DNA from: DATJSN01 sp035504095
Lineage (GTDB): Bacteria > Planctomycetota > Phycisphaerae > WQYP01
Assembly (NCBI GenBank): GCA_035504095.1
Contig: DATJSN010000075.1
Span: 1 to 64,000 of the forward strand
Length of the DNA: 64,000 nucleotides
Reading direction: 5' to 3'
Numbering within the stretch: position 1 is the stretch's first letter; the number at the start of each line of letters is the position of its first letter. The notes under the pieces were generated by a model. It was not told the DNA's origin and made no database searches. It saw nothing but the letters and a program-made list of their open reading frames with translations. The position numbers and the translations under genes were made by a program. Shown piece after piece: positions 34,879 through 44,549 of this stretch.

Positions 34879-36483
34879 ATGAAGATAAGCGGCATTAACT
34901 TGATTGAACGACACATCGAAAAGGTGCTCATCTTTATTGGAGCTCTTTTTGCTGTCTGGCTTCTTTATAAGAATTTTGTTCAGGAACCCAACACCATACC
35001 TCTTCCCAACCAGCCCTTTGTCACCGTTCAGCCTGGTCAGGTTGGGGAGAATATCACCAAAGCGGTTGAAGATCTTCGTGAAAAAATCAAAGAGGCCGAG
35101 GAAAATCCTCCGGTATTTAAACCTGTTCCGGATTATCTTTCCCAGGTTACCAGCGCAGAAAATGATCCACTTTCTGATCTGGTGAATATGCCGAACATCG
35201 TTTTCGCTCCTTTGAATGCTCCCTTGGAGAACGCACCATTGTCTCCGACGGTTCGTTGGGCATACGTTGTTCCCGTCGTTCCTCCGTTAACCCAGGTTGC
35301 TGTCAATCAGGGGCGCGGTGTGGCAATGTTGCCTCCCGCCGCCGGCAATCAGGGGCAGGGTCAGCCGGCTCCCGCACCGGCACAGACTCTCGATGTGGTC
35401 TGGGTGCAGCTTACTGCGGAATTTCCTATGACCCAATGGCTCAGCAGTCTTGCGGCGAAAGATCACCCGCTTCAGCAGAACCAGCAACCCTTGCCGGCTT
35501 CATATCAGCGAACCACATTTTACCGCGTTGATGTCCAGCGCCGGCAATTGCTCCCCAACGGCCAGTGGAGTTCCTGGCAGAATGTTGATGGAACATATAT
35601 TAATCCGCTGCCGCAGATAGATCTTACAACAATCCAGGTAAGCGACTTTTCATCAGTGCTCGATGGGCTTGATTCGCAGGCGGGCAATATTCTTGATCCG
35701 GCCTTTTACACAATCGAACAAACAGCTCGGCACACGCCGTCCCCGGCTACCCAGCCCGCGGCTCCTTCGCCTGGGCCGATGCCGCCATCGAACAATTTCG
35801 GTGGTCGTGGTGGACCATCTGGGCAGCCGATGCCTCAACCGGAGGTTCAGGGCGCTCCCCCGTCGTTTGGCCCCGCGCCCCAGTCGCCGCCCGGATCCAA
35901 TTCGCTTACCAGTCAGCCTCAGGTGCCCGTCACCTTTTATGACGCGTCTGTAACACCCGGCACAAGCTATCAGTATCGGATGAGAATAGAATTGTATAAT
36001 CCTGTATATCAATTTCCATACAATCTTACTGACCCCGCCGCGAAAAGTGTGCAGTGGCTGACATCTCTCTGGAGCGAACCCTCCGCCGTGATACACGTAA
36101 GCAACAATCTCTATTTCTATGTGCTCGGCGGACAGGTTGCCCAGGGTCAGGCCGGCATCCGTATTTTTAAGTGGATCCACGGCACTTGGGCCGTAGGCGA
36201 TGAAGACGTTCGCATAGGCGAGCCAATTGGCGATACCGAATCGGTGACAATGATTGATCCGGCTACGGGTAGTCTGACTCCTCAGACGGTGGATTTCGAC
36301 ACCGGCTTTCAGTTGGTCAACGTCATCGCCGTCCCTTCCAATGACAGTGTTACCATTGTCATCAGCGGTCCGGACGGTGGACTTGGTTTACGCAACAGTG
36401 CCTGGGATGCTACCGACCCCGATCAGCAGAAGTTAATCTCGTCCATGCAATCCGGCGGCACCCCGACCGATTCAGGACAATGA
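34879..36483 (+). CDS. single-pass membrane protein of the pilus/secretion operon (PilP-like position)
   Basis: 534 residues. One N-terminal helix (KVLIFIGALFAVWLLYKNFV), then Pro-rich periplasmic linkers (around residues 280-350) and a segment VTFYDASVTPGTSYQYRMRIELYN that resembles a fibronectin type III strand pair. Function inferred from operon position between the PilO-like protein and the secretin. ATG 34879 is preferred (AGGA 9 nt upstream) over ATG 34861. Homology to PilP itself is not visible. Confidence 0.65.
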   Translation: MKISGINLIERHIEKVLIFIGALFAVWLLYKNFVQEPNTIPLPNQPFVTVQPGQVGENITKAVEDLREKIKEAEENPPVFKPVPDYLSQVTSAENDPLSDLVNMPNIVFAPLNAPLENAPLSPTVRWAYVVPVVPPLTQVAVNQGRGVAMLPPAAGNQGQGQPAPAPAQTLDVVWVQLTAEFPMTQWLSSLAAKDHPLQQNQQPLPASYQRTTFYRVDVQRRQLLPNGQWSSWQNVDGTYINPLPQIDLTTIQVSDFSSVLDGLDSQAGNILDPAFYTIEQTARHTPSPATQPAAPSPGPMPPSNNFGGRGGPSGQPMPQPEVQGAPPSFGPAPQSPPGSNSLTSQPQVPVTFYDASVTPGTSYQYRMRIELYNPVYQFPYNLTDPAAKSVQWLTSLWSEPSAVIHVSNNLYFYVLGGQVAQGQAGIRIFKWIHGTWAVGDEDVRIGEPIGDTESVTMIDPATGSLTPQTVDFDTGFQLVNVIAVPSNDSVTIVISGPDGGLGLRNSAWDATDPDQQKLISSMQSGGTPTDSGQ

Positions 36484-36786
36484 TGATTAGAACGAATAAG
36501 GAGAAGTGTTTTTCAAAAGAATTCTGTTGCAAGGCGGCCCTTGGCCTTTTAGTATACGATACGTTAAAGAGACCCTCAGGAGTCAGGAGTACGGTTTCCC
36601 AAAGTAGCCCGAATGAAAAAAATAGAAGGCGGTTGATAACGCCAAGCTTGATTTGTTTTGGGTAGTTGATGGTAATCACGGGTTTTTGAGTTGATGCAAC
36701 GACAGGATCAAGCCGGGAAAAAACAGGGAAGTTCCGGCGCCGAATGAAATTGAAGTTCTTACGTTGTGCGGTTTAGGAGTAGTGTC
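36484..36786. other. 303-bp spacer before the secretin gene
   Basis: No accepted gene. A 61-codon frame starting at an ATGA overlap (36480) has no recognisable features and is not called. 36569-36594 carries a 'cctcaggagtcaggagtacgg' phrase related to the GGGAGTC repeats. The last bases supply the AGGAG for the secretin start. Confidence 0.4.
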
Positions 36787-39700
36787 TTGAAGAAGCGTGC
36801 TCGCTCTCGAGTTCTGGCGATGAGTATTGCGGGAGCTTTGGTTGCCGGAGGCTGTCTTCCGTTAATTCCGTTGGCCGTCGCCAAGGCGCAACAAAGCCAG
36901 GCTGCGGCTGGAGCCATGCTCGACCGTGGTCAGTCGCTCTTGACCCAACAGCAGTATCAGACAGCCAAACAGGTTCTGCTTTCAATCGACCCGTCCCAGC
37001 TTTCCAGTGTGGATCAGACTCGTCTTGCTGATTTGCTTAAACAGGTGAATCAATCGCTTGCCGCTCAAGTGCAAGACACTGATATTTTTAATAACGCACA
37101 AACTTCTCTTCGCGACGGGCACCTTGTCCACGCCATAAGCCTGTACAATATCATCATCAATGATCCCACCGCTTCTTCTGACCTAAAAAATGAGGCACAG
37201 GATAATCTCCTTCTGGCTCAGGCCAAACAGCAGGAATTGGAGCCTCAGATGAAAGATTTGCTCCAACAGGCCATTGGGGCATATAACGCCGGAAATTTAG
37301 ACCAGGCCGATCAGGATCTCTATCAGATTCGCATCACAGGTTCCGATCTCGGACCCGACAATGACCAGCCTGCTCAATATCAATATTTGATCGCCCAGAA
37401 ACGTGTGGAACTTTCCCAGGCGGCTTTGGTGTCAGCGTCACAACAACAAACGGCTGCCCAGCCGGCCGCTGCACAGCAAGGGCAACAACAGACGCAGAAT
37501 CAGGAACAACAAACCGCAGCCCAGCAGGCTGCTGCGGCAAAGGCCCAGCAGGAACAACAGGAACAATTAGCTCAGCAGCAACAGCAGCAAGAACAGTTGT
37601 TGGAACAAAAACTTGCCCAACAAAAGGCCGCCCAGGAAGCAGCGGAACAAGCTGCTCAGCAAAAAGCCGCCGCTGAGGCTGCTGCGCAAGCCGCACAACA
37701 GCAAGCCGCCCAGGAGGCTGCAGCACAAGCTGCGCAACAAAAGGCGGCCCAGGAAGCCGCAGAGGAGCAGGCCGCCCAGGAAAAAGCCGCCGCAGCGCAA
37801 GCTGCACAACAGCAAGCCGCCCAGGAGGCTGCGGAACAAGCTGCGCAACAAAAGGCCGCCCAGGAAGCCGCAGAGGAGCAGGCTGCAGCTCAGGCCGCCA
37901 GTTTGAAGACACAGCAGGAAGAGGCTGCGGAACAAACGGCACTTCAGCAACAGGCTATCCAGCAGAAATTACTGGCACAGCAGGAAGCTGAAGATGAACA
38001 GATGGAGGAAGCGCGCCAGACACAGGCCGCCCAGGAGGCTCAAACGGCCAATCAGACTTCACAGCAAACTCTGTCGCCTCAAGAAACTCCGCCGCCGCCG
38101 TCAGTTCCGCCTATACAGTCACTGACGTCCACGCCAAGCGCCGAAGTTGCTCCAGGACCAACGCCACCTCCAACGGCGTTGCCCACCCAGGAACAGATCA
38201 ATCATCAGCGTGCTGAAGCGCTGGTCGCTCAGGCCGATCAAGCCGTCCGCGCGGCCCGGTACCAATATGCCATATCATTATATAACAATGCGTTGACATT
38301 AGATCCGCAGAATGAAGAAGCGCAAAGCGGGCTGGCCTATGCGGAAAAACTTGCTGGAGGCCAGACGCCGAACCTGTTAACCCAAACACTTGGCGCTGAT
38401 GTTCTGGCTGCACAGCGAAATCAGGTTCTTTTCAATAGTGACATGTTGCAATCCACGCAGGCGCTGCAGAACAATGACTATGCCACTGCGCTGGATAAAG
38501 CCCGGGATGCCTTGGCGACCGCCATGGCTTCCCAGCAGTATTTTACTCAGGATCAATACCAGACGATGGTGAACCGTGCGCAGCAGCAACTATCGCTGGT
38601 TCAAACGCAGCAAGCGCAAAGCATCGCCGTGCAGAAGGCCCAACAGGAGCAGGAGGCACTGGCCAGCGGACAGCAAATTGAACAACAAATCGCCCAGAAG
38701 CGCCAGGAACGAATCAATCAGCTCATGGGTCAGGCCACGGAATATTACAAACAAATGCAGTATCAGCAGGCGCTGGATACCCTCAATCAGATCGTAGCGA
38801 TTGATCCAACCAATAACACCGCACAGTTTATGCAACAGATGGTTCAGGATCAGGTTCAATACCAATTATGGAATCAATACCACAATCTAAGGTCTACTGA
38901 ACTTCAACAGCAGGAAGCTCAGATCGAAAAATTGATGATTCCATACTACCAGTTGGAAGTCTATCCTGATGACTGGCCCCAAATCAGCCGGTTGCGCGAG
39001 AGCGAAAGCAACAGTTCAGAATCGCCGGCTGATCAGGCTATTGAACGCGCTTTAACACAGAACTTGCCAAATATAACGGTCAATCAGCAACCCTTTGAAG
39101 ACGTCATCAATCTTCTTCGTCAGGAAACGGGCATCAACATTAACGTGGAATGGCCCGCTTTGGCCAATGCTGGTGTACAAAAACAGACTCCTGTTACTCT
39201 GACGCTGCAGAACGTGGCGTTTTCCAAAGTGCTTGACCTGATACTTCAACAGGTGCAAACCACCGGTGGCACCCAGCTTGGCTACAGCGTCGATCAAGGC
39301 GTCCTGGACATTTCCACATCAGATGAATTGGCTCAGCAAACGGTCGTTGATACCTATGATATTCAAGACCTTTTAGTGCAGCCACCGGATTACAGCAGTC
39401 TGGCGCCAACCCTTAGTCTGGCATTACAAAATCAAAGTGTTAACGCGTCCAGCACCGGCGGCAGCGGCGGCGGCGGCCAAACCGGCTCGAACCTTTTTGG
39501 CGGCGGCGGCGGCGGAGCCGGTCAAACCACAACTACTACCGCCGACCAGGTGACGCAGCTTACTAAACTCATTGAAAGCAACGTCGATCGAAACTCATGG
39601 GTCGACAACGGTGGTACAGTTGGCTCTATTAGTACGTTCAACAACAACCTTATTATTACTCAAACGCCTAAATCACAGCTTGGAATAGCCAATCTTCTCG

Positions 39701-40614
39701 AATCATTGCGTCAGTCAAGCGTCGAAATCGCCATTGACACACGATTCCTGGTTGTTGATACCAGCTTTCTGAATGATTTTGGTTTTACCTGGTCGCTGGC
39801 TTTCCCCGCCGGATTTTTCGGCAATAGCGTCGGGGACCTGACCGTCGCCAATAACACGGCGTCAATTGCCGAACCACAGGCGACAGGCTTGGGCGAAGAC
39901 ATCGCCGGCGGTTTTTCACCGTCGGAATCATCGCTCAACGTCTCCGGCAGTATTATGTCGAATTACGATTTGAGCCTGATGATGCGCGCCACGCAGGAAG
40001 ATCTGAACGTGACCAAACTCACAGCGCCCCGATTGATCCTGTTCAACGGTCAACATTCCTTTATCGCCGTGGTCGAACAGGAAAGCTATGTTTCCAATTT
40101 CACTCAGACGGCGTCGGGAGGAACGCTTGGCGGTGTGGGCGCCATAGCCACCAACTTGACGGTAAGCCAGCTTCAAACGGGTGTGGTGCTGGACGTACAG
40201 GCAACAGCCTCGGCTGATAACCGGTACGTTATTATGAACATTCAACCCTCTTTGGCTACACTGGTGTCCCTGACCTCAGTCAACGTACAAGGCCTTCCAA
40301 CGGGCTCGGGCGCAAACTCCACCAACTCCTCCTTGCTGCCCGGCTTTGTGCAATTGCCCAACATCCAGCTTACTACGATGGCCGCCACCGTCTCGGTGCC
40401 CGATGATGGTACGTTGCTTCTGGGCGGTGAGACGGTTTCCGGTGAAACAGAAATCGAAGCCGGCGTTCCGATTTTGTCCAAAATTCCCATCTTTAACACG
40501 CTTTTCACCAATCGTTCGTTCGTTCGCGACAACGGCATTCTGCTGATTCTGCTGCATCCGCAGATTATCATTCAGAAGGAATGGGAAAAGAATCAGTTCG
40601 GCCAGAATTATTGA
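36787..40614 (+). CDS. secretin (PilQ/GspD-family outer-membrane pore) with long Gln/Ala-rich region
   Basis: 1275 residues, about twice the usual secretin. Order: signal peptide (VLAMSIAGALVAGGCLPLIP), TPR-like repeats (about 35-200), a Gln/Ala coiled-coil region (about 215-430), a Pro-rich linker, more TPR-like repeats, an STN/N0-type domain (INVEWPALANAGVQ, TLTLQNVAFSKVLDLIL), a Gly-rich loop, and the C-terminal secretin pore with VPDDGTLLLGGE and AGVPILSKIPIFNTLF. It would form the outer-membrane channel for the pilus/secretion operon. The TTG start at 36787 is supported by AGGAG about 8 nt upstream; GTG 36766 overlaps that site. Confidence 0.88.
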   Translation: MKKRARSRVLAMSIAGALVAGGCLPLIPLAVAKAQQSQAAAGAMLDRGQSLLTQQQYQTAKQVLLSIDPSQLSSVDQTRLADLLKQVNQSLAAQVQDTDIFNNAQTSLRDGHLVHAISLYNIIINDPTASSDLKNEAQDNLLLAQAKQQELEPQMKDLLQQAIGAYNAGNLDQADQDLYQIRITGSDLGPDNDQPAQYQYLIAQKRVELSQAALVSASQQQTAAQPAAAQQGQQQTQNQEQQTAAQQAAAAKAQQEQQEQLAQQQQQQEQLLEQKLAQQKAAQEAAEQAAQQKAAAEAAAQAAQQQAAQEAAAQAAQQKAAQEAAEEQAAQEKAAAAQAAQQQAAQEAAEQAAQQKAAQEAAEEQAAAQAASLKTQQEEAAEQTALQQQAIQQKLLAQQEAEDEQMEEARQTQAAQEAQTANQTSQQTLSPQETPPPPSVPPIQSLTSTPSAEVAPGPTPPPTALPTQEQINHQRAEALVAQADQAVRAARYQYAISLYNNALTLDPQNEEAQSGLAYAEKLAGGQTPNLLTQTLGADVLAAQRNQVLFNSDMLQSTQALQNNDYATALDKARDALATAMASQQYFTQDQYQTMVNRAQQQLSLVQTQQAQSIAVQKAQQEQEALASGQQIEQQIAQKRQERINQLMGQATEYYKQMQYQQALDTLNQIVAIDPTNNTAQFMQQMVQDQVQYQLWNQYHNLRSTELQQQEAQIEKLMIPYYQLEVYPDDWPQISRLRESESNSSESPADQAIERALTQNLPNITVNQQPFEDVINLLRQETGININVEWPALANAGVQKQTPVTLTLQNVAFSKVLDLILQQVQTTGGTQLGYSVDQGVLDISTSDELAQQTVVDTYDIQDLLVQPPDYSSLAPTLSLALQNQSVNASSTGGSGGGGQTGSNLFGGGGGGAGQTTTTTADQVTQLTKLIESNVDRNSWVDNGGTVGSISTFNNNLIITQTPKSQLGIANLLESLRQSSVEIAIDTRFLVVDTSFLNDFGFTWSLAFPAGFFGNSVGDLTVANNTASIAEPQATGLGEDIAGGFSPSESSLNVSGSIMSNYDLSLMMRATQEDLNVTKLTAPRLILFNGQHSFIAVVEQESYVSNFTQTASGGTLGGVGAIATNLTVSQLQTGVVLDVQATASADNRYVIMNIQPSLATLVSLTSVNVQGLPTGSGANSTNSSLLPGFVQLPNIQLTTMAATVSVPDDGTLLLGGETVSGETEIEAGVPILSKIPIFNTLFTNRSFVRDNGILLILLHPQIIIQKEWEKNQFGQNY
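37690..37890 (+). repeat. 111-bp near-identical duplication inside the secretin gene
   Basis: GCTGCGCAACAAAAGGC at 37729 recurs at 37840 in an almost identical context, an offset of 111 bp (37 codons) that keeps frame. It encodes alternating Ala/Gln/Glu coiled-coil heptads. The whole 37440-38050 region is rich in shorter CAGCAA/GCCGCC repeats. Confidence 0.7.
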
Positions 40615-40709
40615 TAATGGGTCATGCCACGGTTGATATAACTGCTCGCACGTAATGACTATGCGCCCACGATTGCGACTATGGGGGCGTCCAATCGCTC
40701 CGCGTGAAT

Positions 40710-43358
40710 TTATTTTGCCAGGGGTTCCCGGGTTTTGGCGGGAGATTTTCCGCGTTTTTTCTTTTCCGCCGCAATCGGCGGCGCCGTCGGCGCGTCGGCG
40801 GACGCAAGTTTCCCGGCAGATTTGGCCTTGGCTGCCGAGCCGGCGGATTTGGCCAAAATGTCAGCGGGCGGCCATTGCCCAAGTTCATTAAGTTTCAGGA
40901 ATTCTTCCAGGCGATCCGTCGGCAGGGTAAATCTGCAGCGCGGATATCCCTTGCAGCTTAAAAACTCTCCGCGTTTTCCGGATCGAATCACCAGTTCGTG
41001 TTTTGAACATTTGGGGCATTTAAGGCCCGTGGAACGCGGCGGTGGTTTAGGAGGCAGCGGCAAGCCGGTCTTGCGATCCGCCTGTTGAATGACCTTGCAT
41101 TCCGGGTATCCGGAACAACCGAAAAACGGTCCAAAACGCCCGACGCGTTTGATCATCGGCTTGCCGCACGTGGGGCATTTGTATTCGGTAACTTCCAAAA
41201 CAACGGGTTTTCCTTCCCGGTCGACGTTCATCGCACCATTGCATTCCGGATAGCGTGAACAGGAGAGAAATCTTTTCCCGCGTTTGGAGAGCCGGTAAGC
41301 CATCATGGCGCCGCATTTGGGGCACTTATATTCCGAAGGCGTGGCCTCCGCCCGCGCGTGGGTCATGCGTGTTTCCGCGGTGGCTAAATCGTTTTCCAGG
41401 GGACCATAAAAATCGCGAACCACATCCACCCAGTTGCGGTTGGCCTCTTCAATCTGATCAAGTTCGGTTTCAATGCGCCGGGTAAAACCCAGTTCCATCA
41501 GGTCGGGAAACCCTTCGATGAGTTTTTCAGTGACCTTGGTTCCCAGATCCGTGGCGTAAAACCGGCGATCGCGTAATTCCACGTAAAGCCGCTGCTGAAT
41601 GGTGGCAATAATCGACGCATAAGTGCTCGGGCGTCCTATTCCTTCGGTTTCCAGGGCTTTGACCAGGCTGGCTTCCGTATAACGCGGCGGTGGAGAAGTG
41701 AAATGCTGGGTCGGAGCCAGTTCCAAAGGCGCGACCTGCCGGCCTTCGGACAGTTCCGGCAAAACCTGTTCGTCGGAACGCGCCCAGACGCCCGCGACGC
41801 GCGTGTAACCGTCGAAAACCAGGGTTCGGCCGACGGCCTTAAACAGCGGAGGTTTTTCGCGATCACCGGAAGCACCAGTCGGCAGGCATTCGATCATGGC
41901 TTCAGTAACCTGCCACTGCGCCGGGGTCATCTGGCAGGCGACGAAACGTTTCCAGATCAATTCATAAAGTTTGAATTGCTCATCTGTAAGCGCCGAGCGA
42001 ATGGACGCCGGTGTGAGGCTCACGTCCGTGGGGCGGACGGCTTCATGGGCTTCCTGAGCGCCCTGTCGTGATGCATAAACGTTGGCGTTTTCCGGCAGAT
42101 ATTTCGGACCAAACTGATCTGTGATAAAAGTACGAACCATATTGATTGCATCGGCGCTGATGTTAAGTGAATCGGTGCGCATGTACGTGATTAATCCCAC
42201 GGCTCCCTGGCCGGGAAGTTCCACGCCTTCATAAAGCTGCTGAGCGCAGCGCATGGTGCGCTGGGCGCCGAAACCCAGTTGGTTGCTCGCCGCCTGCTGA
42301 AGCGTGCTGGTGCTGAACGGTCCTGGTGGTCGCGACGTGGAGGATTTGGAATTCAGCGACCTGACGCGAAACATTCGGTCGCCGGTCAAAGGAAGCCGTC
42401 CACTCAGTCGTGTGATCGTCTGAGCGGGTCCGCGCGCCGGAATGCCGCGCGGGCCGTTGGTTCCGTCATTGGCAGCGCTTTGAACCTGAATGTTGGTAAG
42501 CCCGACGGCTATGGCAGCCCGCTGTGCGGCAGCGGCGTCGCGTGGCTCAAATTTTTTACCTTCAAATTCCACAAGTTCGGTGCGAAAAGCGGCGTTGTCC
42601 TGCAGCCACTGGCGTTTTTGTGCGCCAGACGGGCCGGCGGCCGGCGCTGAATCGGTTCCGTCATCGGCCGGCTCGTCATCTTCAGGGGCGATAAAATCAC
42701 GCCATTGTTGCGAAAGCTCCCCGGCGCGTTTGAGATCAATGGTAAAAACAGCCTGGAGTTTCCAATATTCTTCGGGAATAAATGCAGTGATTTCCCGCTC
42801 CCGGTCCACGATAATCTTTACCGCCACGCTTTGAACGCGTCCGGCGGAAAGGCCGCGCGCCACCTTTTTCCAGAGTAGCGGCGAAACTTTGTAACCGACC
42901 AGCCGATCCAAAATGCGCCGCGCTTGTTGAGCATTAACTTTGTCCAGATTGATGGAATGGGGGTGTTCAAAGGCTTTGATAATGGCGCTTTTGGTAATTT
43001 CATTGAATACCACGCGCTTGACGGCGTTGTCTTCCAAATCCAGTGCATGCGTCAGATGCCAGGCAATTGCTTCGCCTTCACGGTCCAGGTCGGTGGCAAG
43101 GAAAACATCGCGCGACTTTTTGGCGGCAGACTTCAACTCGCTGACGAGTTTTTTGCGTGAAGCGAGTATCTCATAAGTCGGGGTAAAATTTTTGTCGATA
43201 TCGACGCCGATGTCTTCCTTCGGCAGATCGCGCACATGCCCCATAGAAGCCTTTACGAGATAATTCGCGCCGAGGTATTTGTTGATGGTCTTGGCCTTGG
43301 CCGGGGATTCGACAATCACCAGAGCCGTTTTATCTTTTTGCGAAACTTTCGCCGCCAC
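40710..43358 (-). CDS. topA: DNA topoisomerase I
   Basis: 882 residues from the chosen start. A type IA enzyme relaxing negative supercoils. TOPRIM starts ALVIVESPAKAKTINKYLG with FLATDLDREGEAIAWHL; the active-site Tyr is in GLITYMRTDSLNIS (near 390). Three C-terminal four-Cys zinc ribbons are clear (CPKCGAMM...CSRYPEC, CPTCGKPM...CSGYPEC, CPKCSKHE...CKGYPRC), followed by a Lys/Ala-rich basic tail. GTG 43358 has GGGGA 8 nt upstream; TTG 43373 (five residues longer) overlaps that site and is the alternative. Confidence 0.96.
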   Translation of the reverse strand: MAAKVSQKDKTALVIVESPAKAKTINKYLGANYLVKASMGHVRDLPKEDIGVDIDKNFTPTYEILASRKKLVSELKSAAKKSRDVFLATDLDREGEAIAWHLTHALDLEDNAVKRVVFNEITKSAIIKAFEHPHSINLDKVNAQQARRILDRLVGYKVSPLLWKKVARGLSAGRVQSVAVKIIVDREREITAFIPEEYWKLQAVFTIDLKRAGELSQQWRDFIAPEDDEPADDGTDSAPAAGPSGAQKRQWLQDNAAFRTELVEFEGKKFEPRDAAAAQRAAIAVGLTNIQVQSAANDGTNGPRGIPARGPAQTITRLSGRLPLTGDRMFRVRSLNSKSSTSRPPGPFSTSTLQQAASNQLGFGAQRTMRCAQQLYEGVELPGQGAVGLITYMRTDSLNISADAINMVRTFITDQFGPKYLPENANVYASRQGAQEAHEAVRPTDVSLTPASIRSALTDEQFKLYELIWKRFVACQMTPAQWQVTEAMIECLPTGASGDREKPPLFKAVGRTLVFDGYTRVAGVWARSDEQVLPELSEGRQVAPLELAPTQHFTSPPPRYTEASLVKALETEGIGRPSTYASIIATIQQRLYVELRDRRFYATDLGTKVTEKLIEGFPDLMELGFTRRIETELDQIEEANRNWVDVVRDFYGPLENDLATAETRMTHARAEATPSEYKCPKCGAMMAYRLSKRGKRFLSCSRYPECNGAMNVDREGKPVVLEVTEYKCPTCGKPMIKRVGRFGPFFGCSGYPECKVIQQADRKTGLPLPPKPPPRSTGLKCPKCSKHELVIRSGKRGEFLSCKGYPRCRFTLPTDRLEEFLKLNELGQWPPADILAKSAGSAAKAKSAGKLASADAPTAPPIAAEKKKRGKSPAKTREPLAK

Positions 43359-43803
43359 GTCATTTATCCCCAAAAATAAAAAATCTTACTAAACAGCCCG
43401 ATCGGGAAATCTGTATCGCTTATACTTTGTCGATATAAAAGTGAAAACTTCATTAATACCATGCAGTTCTATTGTAGAAGTGTTCGGCCAAATTGGCTTT
43501 AAAATAAAAATAATCAGGCTTCAGCTCTTCAAACAATATTCACAACAACGAACAATGCGTCCAGTTCCTTCCTCATACTGTAAATAGTACTACCCGGATC
43601 GTAACAAAGTCCACTGCAATATAGTAGTTTTAGCCAGTTTGATCTGCTGGATTTGCGAAAAACCGTTTTCTCCGATTTTGTGATTCTTTCAAGCGTATAG
43701 TCTTATAGAGGAGATAGCCGATGACCTTATTAGAGGTTTTATAAGGTCTCTTTGGTAATGGTGCGGACATGAAAGCCGACCAAGTAAGAAGAGGGGGAAT
43801 GTT
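43359..43803. other. 445-bp gap upstream of the isochorismatase-like gene
   Basis: AT-rich, with a candidate leader peptide and hairpin at its right end (43708-43748). A possible -10 TATAGT occurs at 43697 without a clear -35. Nothing else recognised. Confidence 0.4.
43721..43748 (+). promoter_or_regulatory. candidate leader peptide with overlapping hairpin
   Basis: ATG 43721 to TAA 43744 encodes MTLLEVL, preceded by GAGGAG (43708-43713) at ideal 7-nt spacing. GACCTTAT (43723-43730) and ATAAGGTC (43741-43748) form an 8-bp stem whose arms cover the mini-ORF's second codon and its stop. Translation of the peptide would prevent the hairpin, the usual logic of attenuation. The next gene starts 55 nt later. 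Confidence 0.35.
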
Positions 43804-44538
43804 ATGACGGCGATCAATGGTCCAGCTATACTGGACTTAAATACACAATATGACCTGTTTGGAGCAGAGGGGCATTATCGCCTATTTGAAGCCGGCACTT
43901 TTCTGGACCCTCTGAAAAACCTCTTCAAATGGATAACGCAGATTGGGTGTCCTGTGGTCAGCACGCGCCTGCATAATCTGACCATGTTGGATTATACAAA
44001 GCCCATTTGTGTGCCGGGTTCACCAGGGTATCAGAAACTTGAATTTACCGTGCTTCCCAGCCATCTTGAACTACCCATGGATTGCGGAACGGATATCCCG
44101 GTTGAGGGATTCCGCAATACGCAGCAATACATATTCGATTTGCCAAACGTTAATCCATTTAACTCACCACGCCTGGATCGAGTGCTTTCTGAAACGGAAG
44201 CCACGATATGGCTCGTAGAGGGCGGTCCGCTGGAATCCTGCGCCCGCATGGCCATTCTTGGTCTCCTGCAACGCCGTCAGAAAGTGGCGGTGATTAAAGA
44301 CTGTCTGGGGCAAAGGGACCCCTATGAAGGGGAACTGGCGCTCAGACAGATAGAAAGTAAAGACATTGAGTGGTTTACAGCAGCGGAAGTTGTTGATCGA
44401 TTCAGCCGCAAACCGCGGCCGCGAAAAGCCGGACGCATGCTCCGCACCTTTGTTCATCAGGGTCGGATGCAGCCAGCATATCGCTCGGGCGCGTCGCGTT
44501 CAGGGCGGCCTGCCGCGGGCCGGTTCCGCACTCAATAA
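43804..44538 (+). CDS. isochorismatase/nicotinamidase-like cysteine hydrolase, catalytic Lys not evident
   Basis: 244 residues. AILDLNTQYDLF (Asp11) near the start and WLVEGGPLESCARMAILGLLQ (Cys146) followed by VAVIKDCLG match the first and last motifs of the isochorismatase fold. The middle catalytic Lys (in relatives within a DK...F.GT.L motif) is not found; the aligned region reads FDLPNVNPFNSPRLDRVL. The C-terminal 35 residues are Arg/Gly-rich. ATG 43804 has GAGGGGG 7 nt upstream. Cytoplasmic; substrate unknown. The fold call is moderate, activity uncertain. Confidence 0.6.
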   Translation: MTAINGPAILDLNTQYDLFGAEGHYRLFEAGTFLDPLKNLFKWITQIGCPVVSTRLHNLTMLDYTKPICVPGSPGYQKLEFTVLPSHLELPMDCGTDIPVEGFRNTQQYIFDLPNVNPFNSPRLDRVLSETEATIWLVEGGPLESCARMAILGLLQRRQKVAVIKDCLGQRDPYEGELALRQIESKDIEWFTAAEVVDRFSRKPRPRKAGRMLRTFVHQGRMQPAYRSGASRSGRPAAGRFRTQ

Positions 44539-44549
44539 CGCAGTTCCAT

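Noticed and set aside
36480..36665. 61-codon frame starting at an ATGA overlap in the pilus operon
   Set aside because: Overlap start is attractive but the peptide has no features, includes repeat-like DNA and lacks its own ribosome-binding site.
37440..38050. CRISPR-like or satellite array
   Set aside because: Repeats are in frame within the secretin, encode coiled coil and have no unique spacers.
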